Of a stretch of DNA of 64,000 nt, positions 30,701 through 41,940 are shown piece by piece. The translations under genes and the position numbers were made by a program. This DNA is from Mytilus edulis (Eukaryota; Mollusca; Bivalvia; Mytilida; Mytilidae). Position 1 is the first letter of the stretch; each line of letters starts with the position of its first letter. The DNA is taken from positions 30,393,133-30,457,132 of the forward strand of contig NC_092346.1 of assembly GCF_963676685.1 (NCBI RefSeq), read 5' to 3'. Under the pieces are notes generated by a model. That model did not search any database. It saw only the letters and a program-made list of their open reading frames with translations, and had not been told where the DNA came from.

Positions 30701-33700
30701 AAAGTTTCTACGAAGGATTCATTCATTACAGGGTTACCTCACGTAACCATAACACTAACAACAAAGATAACCCATCTAACTCAAGTTCACTGAGGTCACC
30801 TTTTAATATATATACATCACATAAACAATAAAAATCTTTAAAGTCCTACATTTCAAATAAAAAAATTGTGGAGTTACAATACAAAGCTATACACTAGCAA
30901 AGTATCTACTACGAATTCTTTCATAGCAGGGTTACCTGAGGTAACCAATACAATAACAACAATACAACCTATTTAACTCAAGTTAATTCAAATCACCTTT
31001 ACATATACATCACATAAAGAATATAATTTTAATGAATTCCTACATTTAAAAAGAATAAGTTGGTCTATTACACCATAAATGGATATACTAGCAAAGTATC
31101 TACTAAATATTCTGTCATGACAGGGTTACCTCAGGTAACCCATGAAATAGAAATAAGTATTATCCATTTATATCAAGTAAACTTAAGTCGCCTTTCAGAA
31201 ATATCACATAAACAATACACATCTATGAAGTCCTACATTTAAAATAAAGAAATTGTCCGATTACGACATAAATGTTTACACTAGCAAACTATCTCAAAAG
31301 CATTCTTCATAACATGGGTACCTGAGGTAACCCCAGACACAATTACAAATATAACCCACTTAACTGAAGTAAACTGAGGTCACCTTTGCATGTGCATCAC
31401 ATAAACAATACAACTTTAATGAAGTCCTACATTTAAAATAAAGAAGTTTGTTTATTACAATTAATGTAAACACTAGCAAAGTTTCTACGAAGGATTCATT
31501 CATTACAGGGTTACCTCACGTAACCATAACAATAACAACAAAGATAACCCATCTAACTCAAGTTCACTGAGATCACCTTTTAATATATATACATCACATA
31601 AACAATACAAATCTATGAAGTCATACATTTCAAATTAAAGAATTGTGGAGTTACAATGCAAAGCTATACACTAGCAAAGTATCTACTAAGAATTCTTTCA
31701 TAGCAGGGTTACCTGAGGTAACTAATACAATAACAACAATACAACCTATTTAACTCAAGTTAATTCAAATCACCTTTACATATACATCACATAAAGAATA
31801 TAACAAAGATAACCCATCTAACTCAAGTTCACTGAGATCACCTTTTAATATATATACATCACATAAACAATACAAATCTATGAAGTCATACATTTCAAAT
31901 TAAAGAATTGTGGAGTTACAATGCAAAGCTATACACTAGCAAAGTATCTACTAAGAATTCTTTCATAGCAGGGTTACCTGAGGTAACTAATACAATAACA
32001 ACAATACAACCTATTTAACTCAAGTTAATTCAAATCACCTTTACATATACATCACATAAAGAATATAACTTTAATGAATTCCTACATTTAAAAAGAAGAA
32101 GTTGGTTTATTACTCCATAAATGGATATACTAGCAAAGTATCTACTAAATATTCTGTCATGACAGGGTTACCTCAAGTAACCCATGAAATAGAAATAAGT
32201 ATTATTCTTTCATATCAAGTTAACTTTAGTCACCTTTCAGAAATATCACATAAACAATACACATTTATGAAGTCCTGAATTTAAAATAAAGAAATTGTCC
32301 GATTACAACATAAATGTTTACACTAGCAAACTATCTCAAAAGCATACTTCATAACATGGGTACCTGAGGTAACCCCAGACATAATTACAAATATAACCCA
32401 TTTAACTGAAGTTAACTGAGTTCACCTTTACATGTGCATCACATAAGCAATACCACTTTCATGAAGTCCTACATTTGAAATAAAGAAGTTTGTTTATTAC
32501 AATTAATGTAAAGACTAGCAAAGTATCTAAGAAGAATTCATTCATTACAGGGTTACCTGAGAGACAGGGTTACCTTAGGTAACCTAATAATAACAACAAA
32601 TACAACCCTATTAACTCAAGTTTACTCAGGTAGCATATATCTATACATCGCATAAACAATACAAATCTATAAAGTTTTACATTTTAAATTAAGAAATTGT
32701 GTAATTACAACATCAATGCATATACCAGCAAAGTATCTACGAAGTATTCTTTCATAACAGGGTTACCTCAGGTGATCCCAAAAATAACAGTAAATATAAT
32801 CAATTCAAATAAAGTTAACTTAAGTTGCCTTTCCTAAATATCATATAAACAATACACATCTATGAAGTTCAAATTTATAAAAAAAAAAGTAAATCGTTTA
32901 TTACAACTTAAATGTCTGTTCTGGAAAACTATCTACAAAGTATTCTTACATGACAGGATAACCTCGGGTAACCATAACAATAAAATAACATCAAATAAAA
33001 AATACAAATCTATGAAGTCCTACATTAATTTTTTAAATTCAGAAATTGTGTGATTAAAATACAAATGTATACACAAGCATAGTATCTACTAATATTTTTT
33101 TCATAACAGGGTTACCTGAGGTAACCCAAGCAATAACAGCAATTACAACCAATTTAACTCAAGTTAATTCAAATTACCTTTACATTTACATCACATAAAC
33201 AATATAACTTAAATGAATTCCTACATTGAAAATGAAGAAGTTGTTTTTTTACACCATAAATACATATACTAACAAAGTATCTACTAAGTATTCTGTCATG
33301 ACAGGGTTACCTCAGGTAACCCATAAAATAGCTACAGGTATAATCCATTTAAATCGAGTTAAGACAGATCGCATTTTCTAAATATCGCGTAAGCAATTTA
33401 CATCTGTGAAGTCCTACATGTAAAATAAAGAAATTGTTTGATTACAACATAAATGTTTACACTAGCAAACTATCTAATAAGCATTCTTTCATAACAAGGG
33501 TACCTGAGGTAACCCCAAAAATAATTGCAAATATAACCCACTTAACTGAAGTTATTTGAGATCAACTTTACATATATACCCCATAAACAATATAACTTCA
33601 ATGAAGTCCTACATTCAAAATAAATAAGTTTGTTTATTACAATTAATGTAAAGACTAGCAAAGTATCTACGAAGTATTCATTCATGACAGGGTTACCTCA

Positions 33701-33955
33701 GGTAACCCCAATTATAACACCAAATACAACCCATTTAACTCAAGTGAACTCGTGTAACATTTACATATAATCGCATAAACAATACAAATCTATGAAGTCC
33801 TACATTTTAAATTAAGAAATTGTGTAATTACAGCATAAATGCATATACCAGCAAAGTATCTACGAAGTATTCTTTCATAACAGCATTACCTCAGGTAACC
33901 CAAAAAATAACAACAAATATAATCGATTCAAATCAAATTAACATAAGGTTGCAGT
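27785..33955 (+). repeat. Satellite array, about 194-bp monomers with a 17-bp palindrome
   Basis: About 32 units, each with a form of GGTTACCTSAGGTAACC, then an AACAA/ACCCATTTAACTCAAG stretch, CACATAAACAATACAA, TGAAGTCCTACATTTAAA and TTATTACA...AAATGTA, CACTAGCAAAGTATCTAC. Palindromes fall near 27,830, 28,217, 28,583, 28,962, 29,160, 29,354, 29,547, 29,740 and so on to 33,880. Monomer types recur in a fixed order of four (B-C-D-E, about 780 bp), for example starting at 30,138, 30,927 and 31,705. Some monomers have lost one arm of the palindrome. Confidence 0.9.
31537..32066 (+). repeat. 265-bp direct duplication inside the satellite
   Basis: 31537-31801 is repeated at 31802-32066, from AACAAAGATAACCCATC to CATAAAGAATAT, with no difference that I could see. 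It breaks the regular four-monomer order. Confidence 0.85.
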
Positions 33956-34344
33956 TCTTATTGACTGCTCCATAGGCTCACATGCAAAACAGCTGATCTT
34001 AGAAAAAAATTCATGTTCATATCATGGATGTACCAAAGTGAAATTGTGATTTAATTGAAAAAAGGGGGTCTTGCCACGAAGAATAAAACGTTACGCAATC
34101 CTGAAGTCAACTCATTTTTTTCTACTTTCTGTTTGCTATTTTTACTAGACCTCACCACTTCAAGTAAACATGATATCCTTCCACTTTCCTGGAATGATAT
34201 CCCCAAAAGATGCAAGATTTTTTAAAAAGTCTATATTTATGTTTCCATTCACCATAAACCTATAAACAAACAGAAAAAAATGAGTTCTGAAAAAAATTCA
34301 GTCTACTAAATTATCTGTAAATCTCATTCTTGCTATCTTTATGA
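33956..34344. other. Spacer between the two arrays
   Basis: About 390 bp of ordinary AT-rich sequence with no palindrome motif, repeat unit or ORF that I recognise. Confidence 0.6.
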
Positions 34345-37300
34345 ATAACCTGACCATGCACAGTTGTACAGTGGTTCCCTGAGGTAACCTGACCATGCAC
34401 AAGAGTACAATGGTTCCCTGAGGTAACGTGACCATGCAGAGTTGTACAGTGGTTCCCTGAGGTAACCTGACCATGCACATTAGTACAATAGTTCCCTGAG
34501 GAAACCTACCATGCACAGTAGTACAATTGTTCCTGAAGTAATCTGACCAGGCACAGTAGTGCAATGGTTCCCTCAGGTAACCTGACCATGCACAGTAGTG
34601 TAATGGTTCCCTGAGGTAACCTGACCATGCACAGAAGTACAATGGTTCCTTGAAGTAATCTGACCATATACAGTAGTACAGAGGTTCCCTGGGGAAACCT
34701 GACCATGCACAGTAGTACAATGGTTCCCTGAGGTAACATGACAATGCACAGTATTACAATGGTTCCCTGAGGTAACCTGGTCATGCACAGTAGTACAGTG
34801 GTTCCCTGAGGTAACATGACCATGGACAGTAGTGCAATAGTTCCCTGAGGAAACCTGACAATGCACAGTAGTACAATGGTTCCCTCAGGTAACCTGACCA
34901 TGCACAGTAGTGTAATGGTTCCTTGAGGTAACCTGGCAATGCACAGAAGTACAATGGTTCCCTGCAGAAACCTGACCATGTACAGTAGTACAATGATTCC
35001 CTTGGGAAACCTGACCATGCACAGTAGTACAATGGTCACCTGAGGTAACATGACAATGCACAGTAGTACCATGGTTCCCTGAGGTAACATGACCATGCAC
35101 AGTTGTACAATGGTTCCCTGGGGAAACCTGACAATGCAAAGAAGCACAATGGTTCCCTGAGGTAACCTGACCATGCACAGAAGCACAATGGTTCTATCGG
35201 TAACCTGACCATGCACAGTAGTACAATGGTTCCCTGAGGTAACATGACCATGTACAGTATTTCAATGGTTCCCTGAAGTAACCTGATCATGCTCAGTAGT
35301 GCAATGGTTCTCTGAAGTAACCTGACCATGCACGGTAGTCCAATGATTCCCTAATTACTTACCATGCACAGTAGTACAATTGTTCCCTGAAGTAACCTGA
35401 CCATGCAGAGTAGTACAATGATTCCCTGAGGTTACCTACCATGCACAGTAGTACAATGGTTCCCTAAAGAAACCTGACCATGCACAGTAGTGCAATGGTT
35501 CCCTGAGGTAACCTGACCATGCACAGTAGTACAAAGATTCCTTGAGGTAAACTCACAATACACAACAGTACAATGGTTTCCTGAGGTACCATGACCATGC
35601 ATAGCAGAACAACGTTTCCCTGAGGAGACTTGAACATGCACAATAGTACAATGGTTCCCTGAGGTTACCTGACAATGCCCAGTTGTATAGTGGTTGCCTG
35701 GTGTAACATGACCATGCACAGTAGTACAATGATTCCCTGAGGTTACCTACCATGCACAGTAGTACAATGGTTCACTTAAGAAACCTGATCATACACAGTA
35801 CAATGGTTCCCTGCAGATTAGTATAATGGTTCCCTGGGGTTACCTGACTATGCCCAGTTTTACAGTGGTTCCCTGAGGTAACCTGACCATGCACAATAGT
35901 ACACTGGTTCCCTGAGGTAACCTGACCATACACAGTAGTACAATGGTTCCCTGAGGTAACCTGACCATGCACAGTAGTTCAATGGTTCCCTAAGGTAACC
36001 TTAAAATACACAGCGGTACAATGATTCCCTGAGGGACCATGACCATGCACAGTAGAACAATGATTCCCTGAGGAGACTTGACCATGCACAAGAGTACAAA
36101 GGTTCCCTGCACAGTAGTACAATGTTTTCCTGAGGTTATCTGACCATGCCCAGTTGTACAGTGGTTCCCTGAGGTAACATGACAATGCACAGTAGTACAA
36201 TGGTTCCCTGAGGTAACCTGACCATACACAGTAGTATAGTGGTTCCCTGAGGTAACCTGTCCATCCACAGTAGTACAGTGGTTCCCTGAGGTTACATGAC
36301 CATGTACAGTAGTGCAATGGTTCCCCGAAGAAACCTGACAATGCACAGTAGTACAATGGTTCCCTGAGGTAACCTGACCATGTACAGTAGTACAATGGAT
36401 CCCTGAGGTAACCAGACCATGCACAGTAGAACAGTGGTTCCGTGAAGTTACCCGATCATGCACAGTAGTACCATGGTTCCCTGAGGTAACCTTACCATGC
36501 ACAGTAGTACAATGATTCCTTGAGGTAAACTCACAATACACAACAGTACAATGGTTCCCTGAGGTACCATGACCATGCATAGTAGAACAACGTTTCCCTG
36601 AGGAGACTTGAACATGCACAATAGTACAATGGTTCCCTGAGGTTACCTGACAATGACCAGTTGTATAGTGGTTACCTGGTGTAACATGACCATGCACAGT
36701 AGTACAATGATTCCCTGAGGTTACCTACCATGCACAGTAGTACAATGGTTCACTTAAGAAACCTGATCATACACAGTACAATGGTTCCCTGCAGATTAGT
36801 ATAATGGTTCCCTGTGGTTACCTGACCATGCCCAGTTTTACAGTGGTTCCCTGAGGTAACCTGACCATGCACAGTAGTACACTGGTTCCCTGAGGTAACC
36901 TGACCATCATAGTAGTACAATGGTTCCCTGAGGTAACCTGACCATGCACAGTAGTTCAATGGTTCCCTGAGGTAACCTTAAAATACACAGCGGTACAATG
37001 ATTCCATGAGGGACCATGACCATGCACAGTAGAACAATGATTCCCTGAGGAGACTTGACCATGCACAAGAGTACAAAGGTTCCCTGCACAGTAGTACAAT
37101 GTTTTCCTGAGGTTATCTGACCATTCTCAGTTGTACAGTGGTTCCCTGAGGTAACATGACAATGCACAGAAGTACAATGGTTCCCTGAGGTAACCTGACC
37201 ATACACAGTAGTACAGTGGTTCCCTGAGGTAACCTGTCCATCCACAGTAGTACAGTGGTTCCCTGAGGTAACATGACCATGTACAGTAGTGCAATGCTTC

Positions 37301-37630
37301 CCCGAAGAAACCTGACAATGCACAGTAGTACAATGGTTCCCTGAGGTAACCTGACCATGCACAGTAGTACAATGGATTCATGAGGTAACCAGACCATGCA
37401 CAGTAGAACAGTGGTTCCTTGAAGTTACCCGATCATGCACAGTAGTACCATGGTTCCCTGAGGTAACCTTACCATGCACAGTAGTACAGTGGTTCCCTGA
37501 GGTAACCTGGTCATGTATAGTAATTTACAGATGACCTGAGGTAACCTTGTCATGTACAGTAATTTACAGATGACCTGAGGTAACCTGGTCATGTACAGTA
37601 ATTTACAGATGACCTGAGGTAGCCTGTCCG
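34345..37630 (+). repeat. 39-bp minisatellite (CCTGAGGTAACC type)
   Basis: The unit runs ATGGTTCCCTGAGGTAACCT followed by GACCATGCACAGTAGTACA, 39 bp, in roughly 84 copies with small differences. Because 39 is a multiple of three and the minus strand lacks stops, long open frames appear in all three minus frames (for example 35990-36697). These are repeat shadows. Near 37,510-37,620 the unit changes to GGTCATGTACAGTAATTTAC, AGATGACCTGAGGTAACCT. Confidence 0.93.
35500..37455 (+). repeat. Higher-order duplication, about 978 bp, in the minisatellite
   Basis: Rare unit variants recur 977-978 bp apart: TTCACTTAAGAAACC at 35,771 and 36,749, CTTGAGGTAAACTCAC at 35,541 and 36,519, CCCGATCATG at 36,451 and 37,428. 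Two tandem copies cover about 35,500-36,477 and 36,478-37,455. 978 bp is about 25 units of 39. Confidence 0.85.
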
Positions 37631-38565
37631 TGAAAAAAAGAACATAGATGTACAGGGACTGACTAAGCTGACGAAGGGCGTTATGAACATTCAATTGTGG
37701 TAACCTGAGGTTTGTAGAAAATTAGCGTTTTGCAAAGTTTATCTGTGGTAACATGCAGCTGGTACAATGACCATGAAGTTGTGACCTTAGGTTACCTCAA
37801 CATATTCTTATATACAGAGGTATTCTGAGGTTACATATTTATATACAGTAGTTAAGAAATGACATTAGTTAACATGTGCACTTGGCCATGTATAGAAATG
37901 CAGAAGTGCCCTGAGGAAAACTAAAAAAATAATGTTTTGTAAAGTTTATACAAGTGTGGTAATACAAGTATGTGCAGTAATACAGAGTAACCTCACCATG
38001 TACAGCAATACAGAGGTAATATTAGGTAACCTCACAATGTTCAATCATACAGAGGTGACCTGAGGTAACCTCACCATGTGAGCAATCAAAGATATGATCT
38101 GAGATACAGGAAATACACAGTAATTTAGAGATGACATAAGGTTATCTGACCATGTACAAAAGTCCACTGGAGATGTGAGGTTTTTCCTTGAAAATATCCA
38201 ACATCTCTCAAATAAGATTGATAAAGACAATTAACATTTTAAAAAAGCAGTTATATACTATATAACCTGTGCTTGTAACTACGTTACTTTCAAAGTAATG
38301 TCAAATGAAAAAAAAAAAGATTACTGTTCGTACTACAATGTTTCTCTTTTTTAATACTGGTGAATAAAATCCTTACAGTGTGTACTGGCTGGTCATCATC
38401 GCGTATGATACGATTTTGATACTCATACACAGTTAATGAATATTATGCATGAATATAGATAAGATCAGCACGTGAAGCCATAGACTGAGAGTTGTAGATT
38501 TGTAGTGTAAATATATAGATGCAGTTTATAGAATACAAAATTAGATCAGAAACATAGTTATTAAA
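37631..38565. other. Decayed repeat edge and unique sequence
   Basis: 37,690-38,165 keeps scattered GGTAACCT and CATGTACAG motifs (for example AGGTAACCTCACCATGT near 38,060) at irregular spacing, the worn margin of the minisatellite. 38,166-38,565 shows nothing recognised. Confidence 0.65.
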
Positions 38566-38569
38566 ATTG

Positions 38570-39199
38570 AGAAAGGAAATGGTGAATATGTCAAAGCGAC
38601 AACCACCCGACCATAGAGCAGACAACAGCCGAAGGCAACCAAAGGGTCTCCAATGTAGCGAGAATTCCCGCAGCTGTAGGTGTCCTTAAGCTGGCCCCTA
38701 AAAATATGCATAATAGTTCAGTGATAATGGACGTCATACTAAACTCCGAATTATAGACAAGAAACTAAAATTTAAAATCATACAAGCCTAACAAAGGCCA
38801 GAGGCTCCTGACTTGGGACATGCGCAAAATTGCGGCGGGGTTAAACATGTTTATGAGATCTCAACCCCCCCCTATACATCTAGCCAGTGTAGAAAAGTAA
38901 AAGCATAACAATACGCACATTATAATTCAGTTCAAGAGAAGTCCGAGTCCGATGTCAAAAGATGTAACAAAAGAACATAAATAAAATGACAATAGTACAT
39001 AAATAACAACAGACTACTAGCAGTTAACTTACATGCCAGCTCCTGACCTCAATTAAACTGATTGAAAGATTATGTGTTCATCATATGAATATCAGGCACA
39101 ATCCCTCCCGTTAGGGGTTTAGTATCATACTATCATAAAATATATGAGAAGAACATAACCCGTGTCATGCCAACAACTGTTTTTTAGAAATAGATGTGT
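38570..39199 (-). repeat. 3' non-coding tail of the Penelope-like element
   Basis: On the plus strand it reads TGTCAAAGCGACAACCACCC, AGCTGGCCCCTAAAAATATG, ACAAAGGCCAGAGGCTCCTG and CCTCAATTAAACTGATTG up to the RT stop. A fragment of the same tail lies in the last ACF1 intron (16,790-16,935). Confidence 0.7.
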
Positions 39200-40430
39200 T
39201 TAGTTCCGATTCAAAGACTCTATCAGTGAATCAATATTAAAGCCAAAATATGCAATCTTTAATGACCTGACAACAGTATCGTAACTATATCCCTTTTTAA
39301 TAAGTCTATTTAAAGGTTTTGTTAGTTTCTGAGGAGAATACAGACATTTTTGTTCTTTGTTTAGAATACTTCCATAAAAAATTGGATGTGAAATATCCGA
39401 ACGTATAAGATGTCTGCATGTTGAGTTATATTTACGAATTATTTCCTTATACTGATGATAAAATTTAGTAAATGTTTTGACCAGTTTGTGATATCGAAAA
39501 CCCTGGTGTAATAATTTTTTAGTAATACATAAATTTCTCTCGCTAAAATCTAATACGTTGTTACATACACGAGAGAATCGTACAAGTTGAGATATATAAA
39601 CACCATAAGATGATGACAAGGGAACGTCACCATCTACAAATGGATAATTTACAATAGGAAATGAAAAAACATCTCTCTTATCAACAATTTTTGTATTAAT
39701 CTTCCCGTTTATGATATAGATATCAAGATCGAGGAAAGGGCAGTGGTCATTGTTATCATTAGCTTTAATTAAAGTAAGTTCTACAGGATAAATTTCTTTA
39801 GTATACATACGGAAGTCGTTATTATTGAGAGCCAATATATCATCCAAATATCTAAAAGTATTGTTGAATTTTTGTACCAAATATTGTTTAGATGGGTCTT
39901 TGCTAATTTAAGTCATAAATTGTAACTCATAACAATACAAAACAGGTCCGCAATAATTGGTTCACAGTTAGTCCCCATTGGAATTCCAATAACTTGACGA
40001 TGTACGGAATCTCTAAAAATAACAAAAATGTTATCAAATAAAAATTCAAGCGCATAAATAGTATCAAAGCATGTCCAATTGACATAGTTCTTTTGTTTAT
40101 TGCTACTAAAAAATGATCGCAAAGAGTTTGAACATATGTACTCGCATTCCGACTTTTTAAATGCCCAGTTAATTAGGGATGTGATTTTTTTCTCAATAAG
40201 AATATGAGGCAAAGTGGTATATAGGGTGGAAAAATCAAAACTTTGAACAGATTTAAAATCACCAATATATTCATGCAATTTATCAAGTACTTCCAACGAG
40301 TTTTTGACACTCCAAAAGTAATTAATTCCACTATTTTCAAAGGCCTTATTTGAACAATTTATTATCAGGTTTTTTATTGTACCAAGTGTACTAGTAAGTA
40401 AAACAGACAATTTAGTAGTTGAACAATGGA
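39200..40430 (-). pseudogene. Penelope-like reverse transcriptase, truncated and frameshifted
   Basis: Two minus-strand frames are halves of one protein. 40430-39913 gives KAFENSGINYFWSVKN, FDFSTLYTTLPH and GIPMGTNCEPIIADLF. 39880-39200 gives FNNTFRYLDDILALNN with the catalytic YLDD, FLDLDIYIINGKINTK, DKRDVFSFPIVNYPF and LLHQGFRYHKLVKTF. Near 39,910 both a frameshift and an in-frame TAA separate them, so the copy is dead. The 5' part is cut at 40,430, where another repeat starts. The 'FLDL..G...T...DKRD' and 'QGF' layout after the YxDD box resembles Penelope-like RTs. The endonuclease is missing and family placement is tentative. Confidence 0.8.
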
Positions 40431-40580
40431 CAGTGGCGGGTCCAGGGGTGTTCTGGGTATAGGAACCCTTTTTTTTTGGAGATCAATGCATTTGAATGGA
40501 AACATATAGTTGGAACCCCCTTCTTGTGTCCTGGATTGGGAACCCCCTTTTTTTTAAATGGATGAATCCGCCGCCGCCCC
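40431..40580. mobile_element. CAGTGGCGG-type short element
   Basis: It begins CAGTGGCGGGTCCAGG and ends near TGGATGAATCCGCCGC, with G/C runs at each side, like the units at 56106 and 63735. No target-site duplication is clear. It abuts the truncated RT. Confidence 0.55.
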
Positions 40581-40765
40581 TCATGCAGTCGGACAAGATG
40601 GACTGATTTTCATTAACCTATCTATTAAATGTTATCGTTTTCTACTTATGTTACTTTAAAAGAAGTAACCAAAATCAATATATGCGTAATCTGTCCATAT
40701 GTAATTGTCATATATTACCAAACACAATGATAGTCAAAGTTTCAACAGGACATTCACGAAACTTA

Positions 40766-40965
40766 GGCAGCAATCATTCCATTCTCAGGGGGGGGGGATA
40801 TGTTTTTTTTAAAGCTTGATTCTAATTGTTCTGCCACTATATGTAATGCTAAAATTGAAATGAAAGAAAAAAATGTTTTCGACCTGTCTCCAAAATATTG
40901 TCTTTCGCCGAAGAAAAAAAATCCATAACCCCCCCCCCCCCCCCGAAAATCAAATGTTTGCTGCC
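40766..40965. mobile_element. Harbinger-type MITE, second copy, TTA duplication
   Basis: The ends are GGCAGCAATCATTCCATTCT and GAAAATCAAATGTTTGCTGC plus C, flanked by TTA (40763-40765 and 40966-40968). It is 200 bp, the same family as 22973-23265, with long G and C runs and TATATGTAATGCTAAAATTG inside. Confidence 0.8.
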
Positions 40966-40968
40966 TTA

Positions 40969-41356
40969 TGCATGATGTGTGGATAACTGTTATTCTTTAA
41001 TAGTTAGTTTAAATAATTATATACATTTATTTACATAAGTCTCTATGAAACCAGTTTTTGACAACTATTATTATAAAAGTTTAAATCGCCATTTAAAAAG
41101 TGTTTTCTTTTTAATTATTTTAAGTCATTCACGTTTCACTAAATAAAAATCTGTTCACGTTGCACTGATCACAAATAAACCAAATATTTGGATTTTTTTC
41201 GTGAATTATTTGTCGTAGCTTATTGTAAAAAATTGTATGTGTTCCTGTTTTCTCCTATTTTTCGCACATATACTGTCAGTCGAAATAGAAAGTACAATGA
41301 TGTATTTTTAGTTTATTCTATTTTTAGATCATGTTATTACTACGCATATGGGCACT
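40969..41356. other. Unique sequence inside the 13.9-kb element
   Basis: AT-rich with no recognised gene or repeat, ending at the right terminal inverted repeat. Confidence 0.5.
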
Positions 41357-41424
41357 ATTGCCACGATTACCTGAGGGCACCGATTACCTCAGGGCATACA
41401 GCAGCGGACCTAACTGCCATCTGC
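41357..41424 (-). repeat. Right terminal inverted repeat of the 13.9-kb element
   Basis: On the plus strand it reads from ATTGCCACGATTACCTGAGG to AACTGCCATCTGC. It is the inverted partner of 27517-27584 and also has two GATTACCT[G/C]AGGG units. Confidence 0.85.
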
Positions 41425-41433
41425 AAATTAAAC
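41425..41433 (+). repeat. Right 9-bp target-site duplication AAATTAAAC
   Basis: It directly follows the right terminal repeat and is identical to 27508-27516. Confidence 0.8.
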
Positions 41434-41487
41434 CGGAAGTCTTGTATGATTTAAAAGTTGGTCTAATGATGGAATCCGGACGCTTTT

Positions 41488-41940
41488 GGTGTCAGACCAC
41501 CAATTACTCCCTCCAATTTAAAACGTAGTCATACTCTGACACAAAATAGTGGTTTTGATGTCATCCGGTTTACTTAAACTAACCAACAAATTTGCAGAAA
41601 TGAAACTTTTGGTGAAAGGAAAATATATTTAGACCGTTTTGATTCAAAATTCACTTAACTATGAGTTGGCGTTAAAAAATCAGGATTAATGCGCTACATA
41701 GTAATCTAATTTAAGATTTCCAGAAAACCGGGCGTTATTTTGATAGTACCTGTGTTTTCAAGATCAGAAATTTCATATAAAACATTGGTTGAAAATTGGC
41801 ATGTAGAAATGTGATACATGTACAATTCAGGATATACCTGTTTTCCTTGTAGTTAAACTTAAGGTGAAATATTTAGACAGCTGTGAAAATTGCAAGATTT
41901 GGTTGAACAGATAGGGATTTTTAATTGATGGTCTGACACC
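41488..41940. mobile_element. TIR element 'GGTGTCAGACCACCAATTA'
   Basis: The left end GGTGTCAGACCACCAATTA is inverted at the right end as TAATTGATGGTCTGACACC; length about 453 bp. The 6-kb tandem duplication starts inside it (41,582), so copy 2 has only its right part (47,571-47,928). The flanks are T-runs and the TSD is uncertain. Confidence 0.65.

Larger units (their letters stand above)
27517..41424. mobile_element. 13.9-kb TIR-bounded, satellite-carrying DNA element
   Basis: 68-bp terminal inverted repeats (27517-27584 and 41357-41424, five mismatches) are flanked by perfect 9-bp direct repeats AAATTAAAC. Inside lie a satellite array with a period of about 194 bp (27,785-33,955), a 39-bp minisatellite (34,345-37,630) and its decayed edge. 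Also inside are a truncated Penelope-like reverse transcriptase (38,570-40,430), a short CAG-type MITE and a Harbinger MITE. There is no transposase, so it would be non-autonomous. 9-bp duplications occur in Mutator-like and Foldback elements. Superfamily assignment is inference. Confidence 0.7.

Noticed and set aside
27785..33955. Regular palindromic repeats suggestive of a CRISPR array
   Set aside because: The sequence between palindromes is itself repeated, the period is about 194 bp, there are no cas genes, and the host is an animal. It is a satellite.
34298..37694. Many long minus-strand open frames with Cys/His/Val-rich 13-residue repeats
   Set aside because: All three minus frames are open because the 39-bp unit is stop-free on that strand. 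The frames switch wherever a unit has an indel, and none has a start context or known domain.
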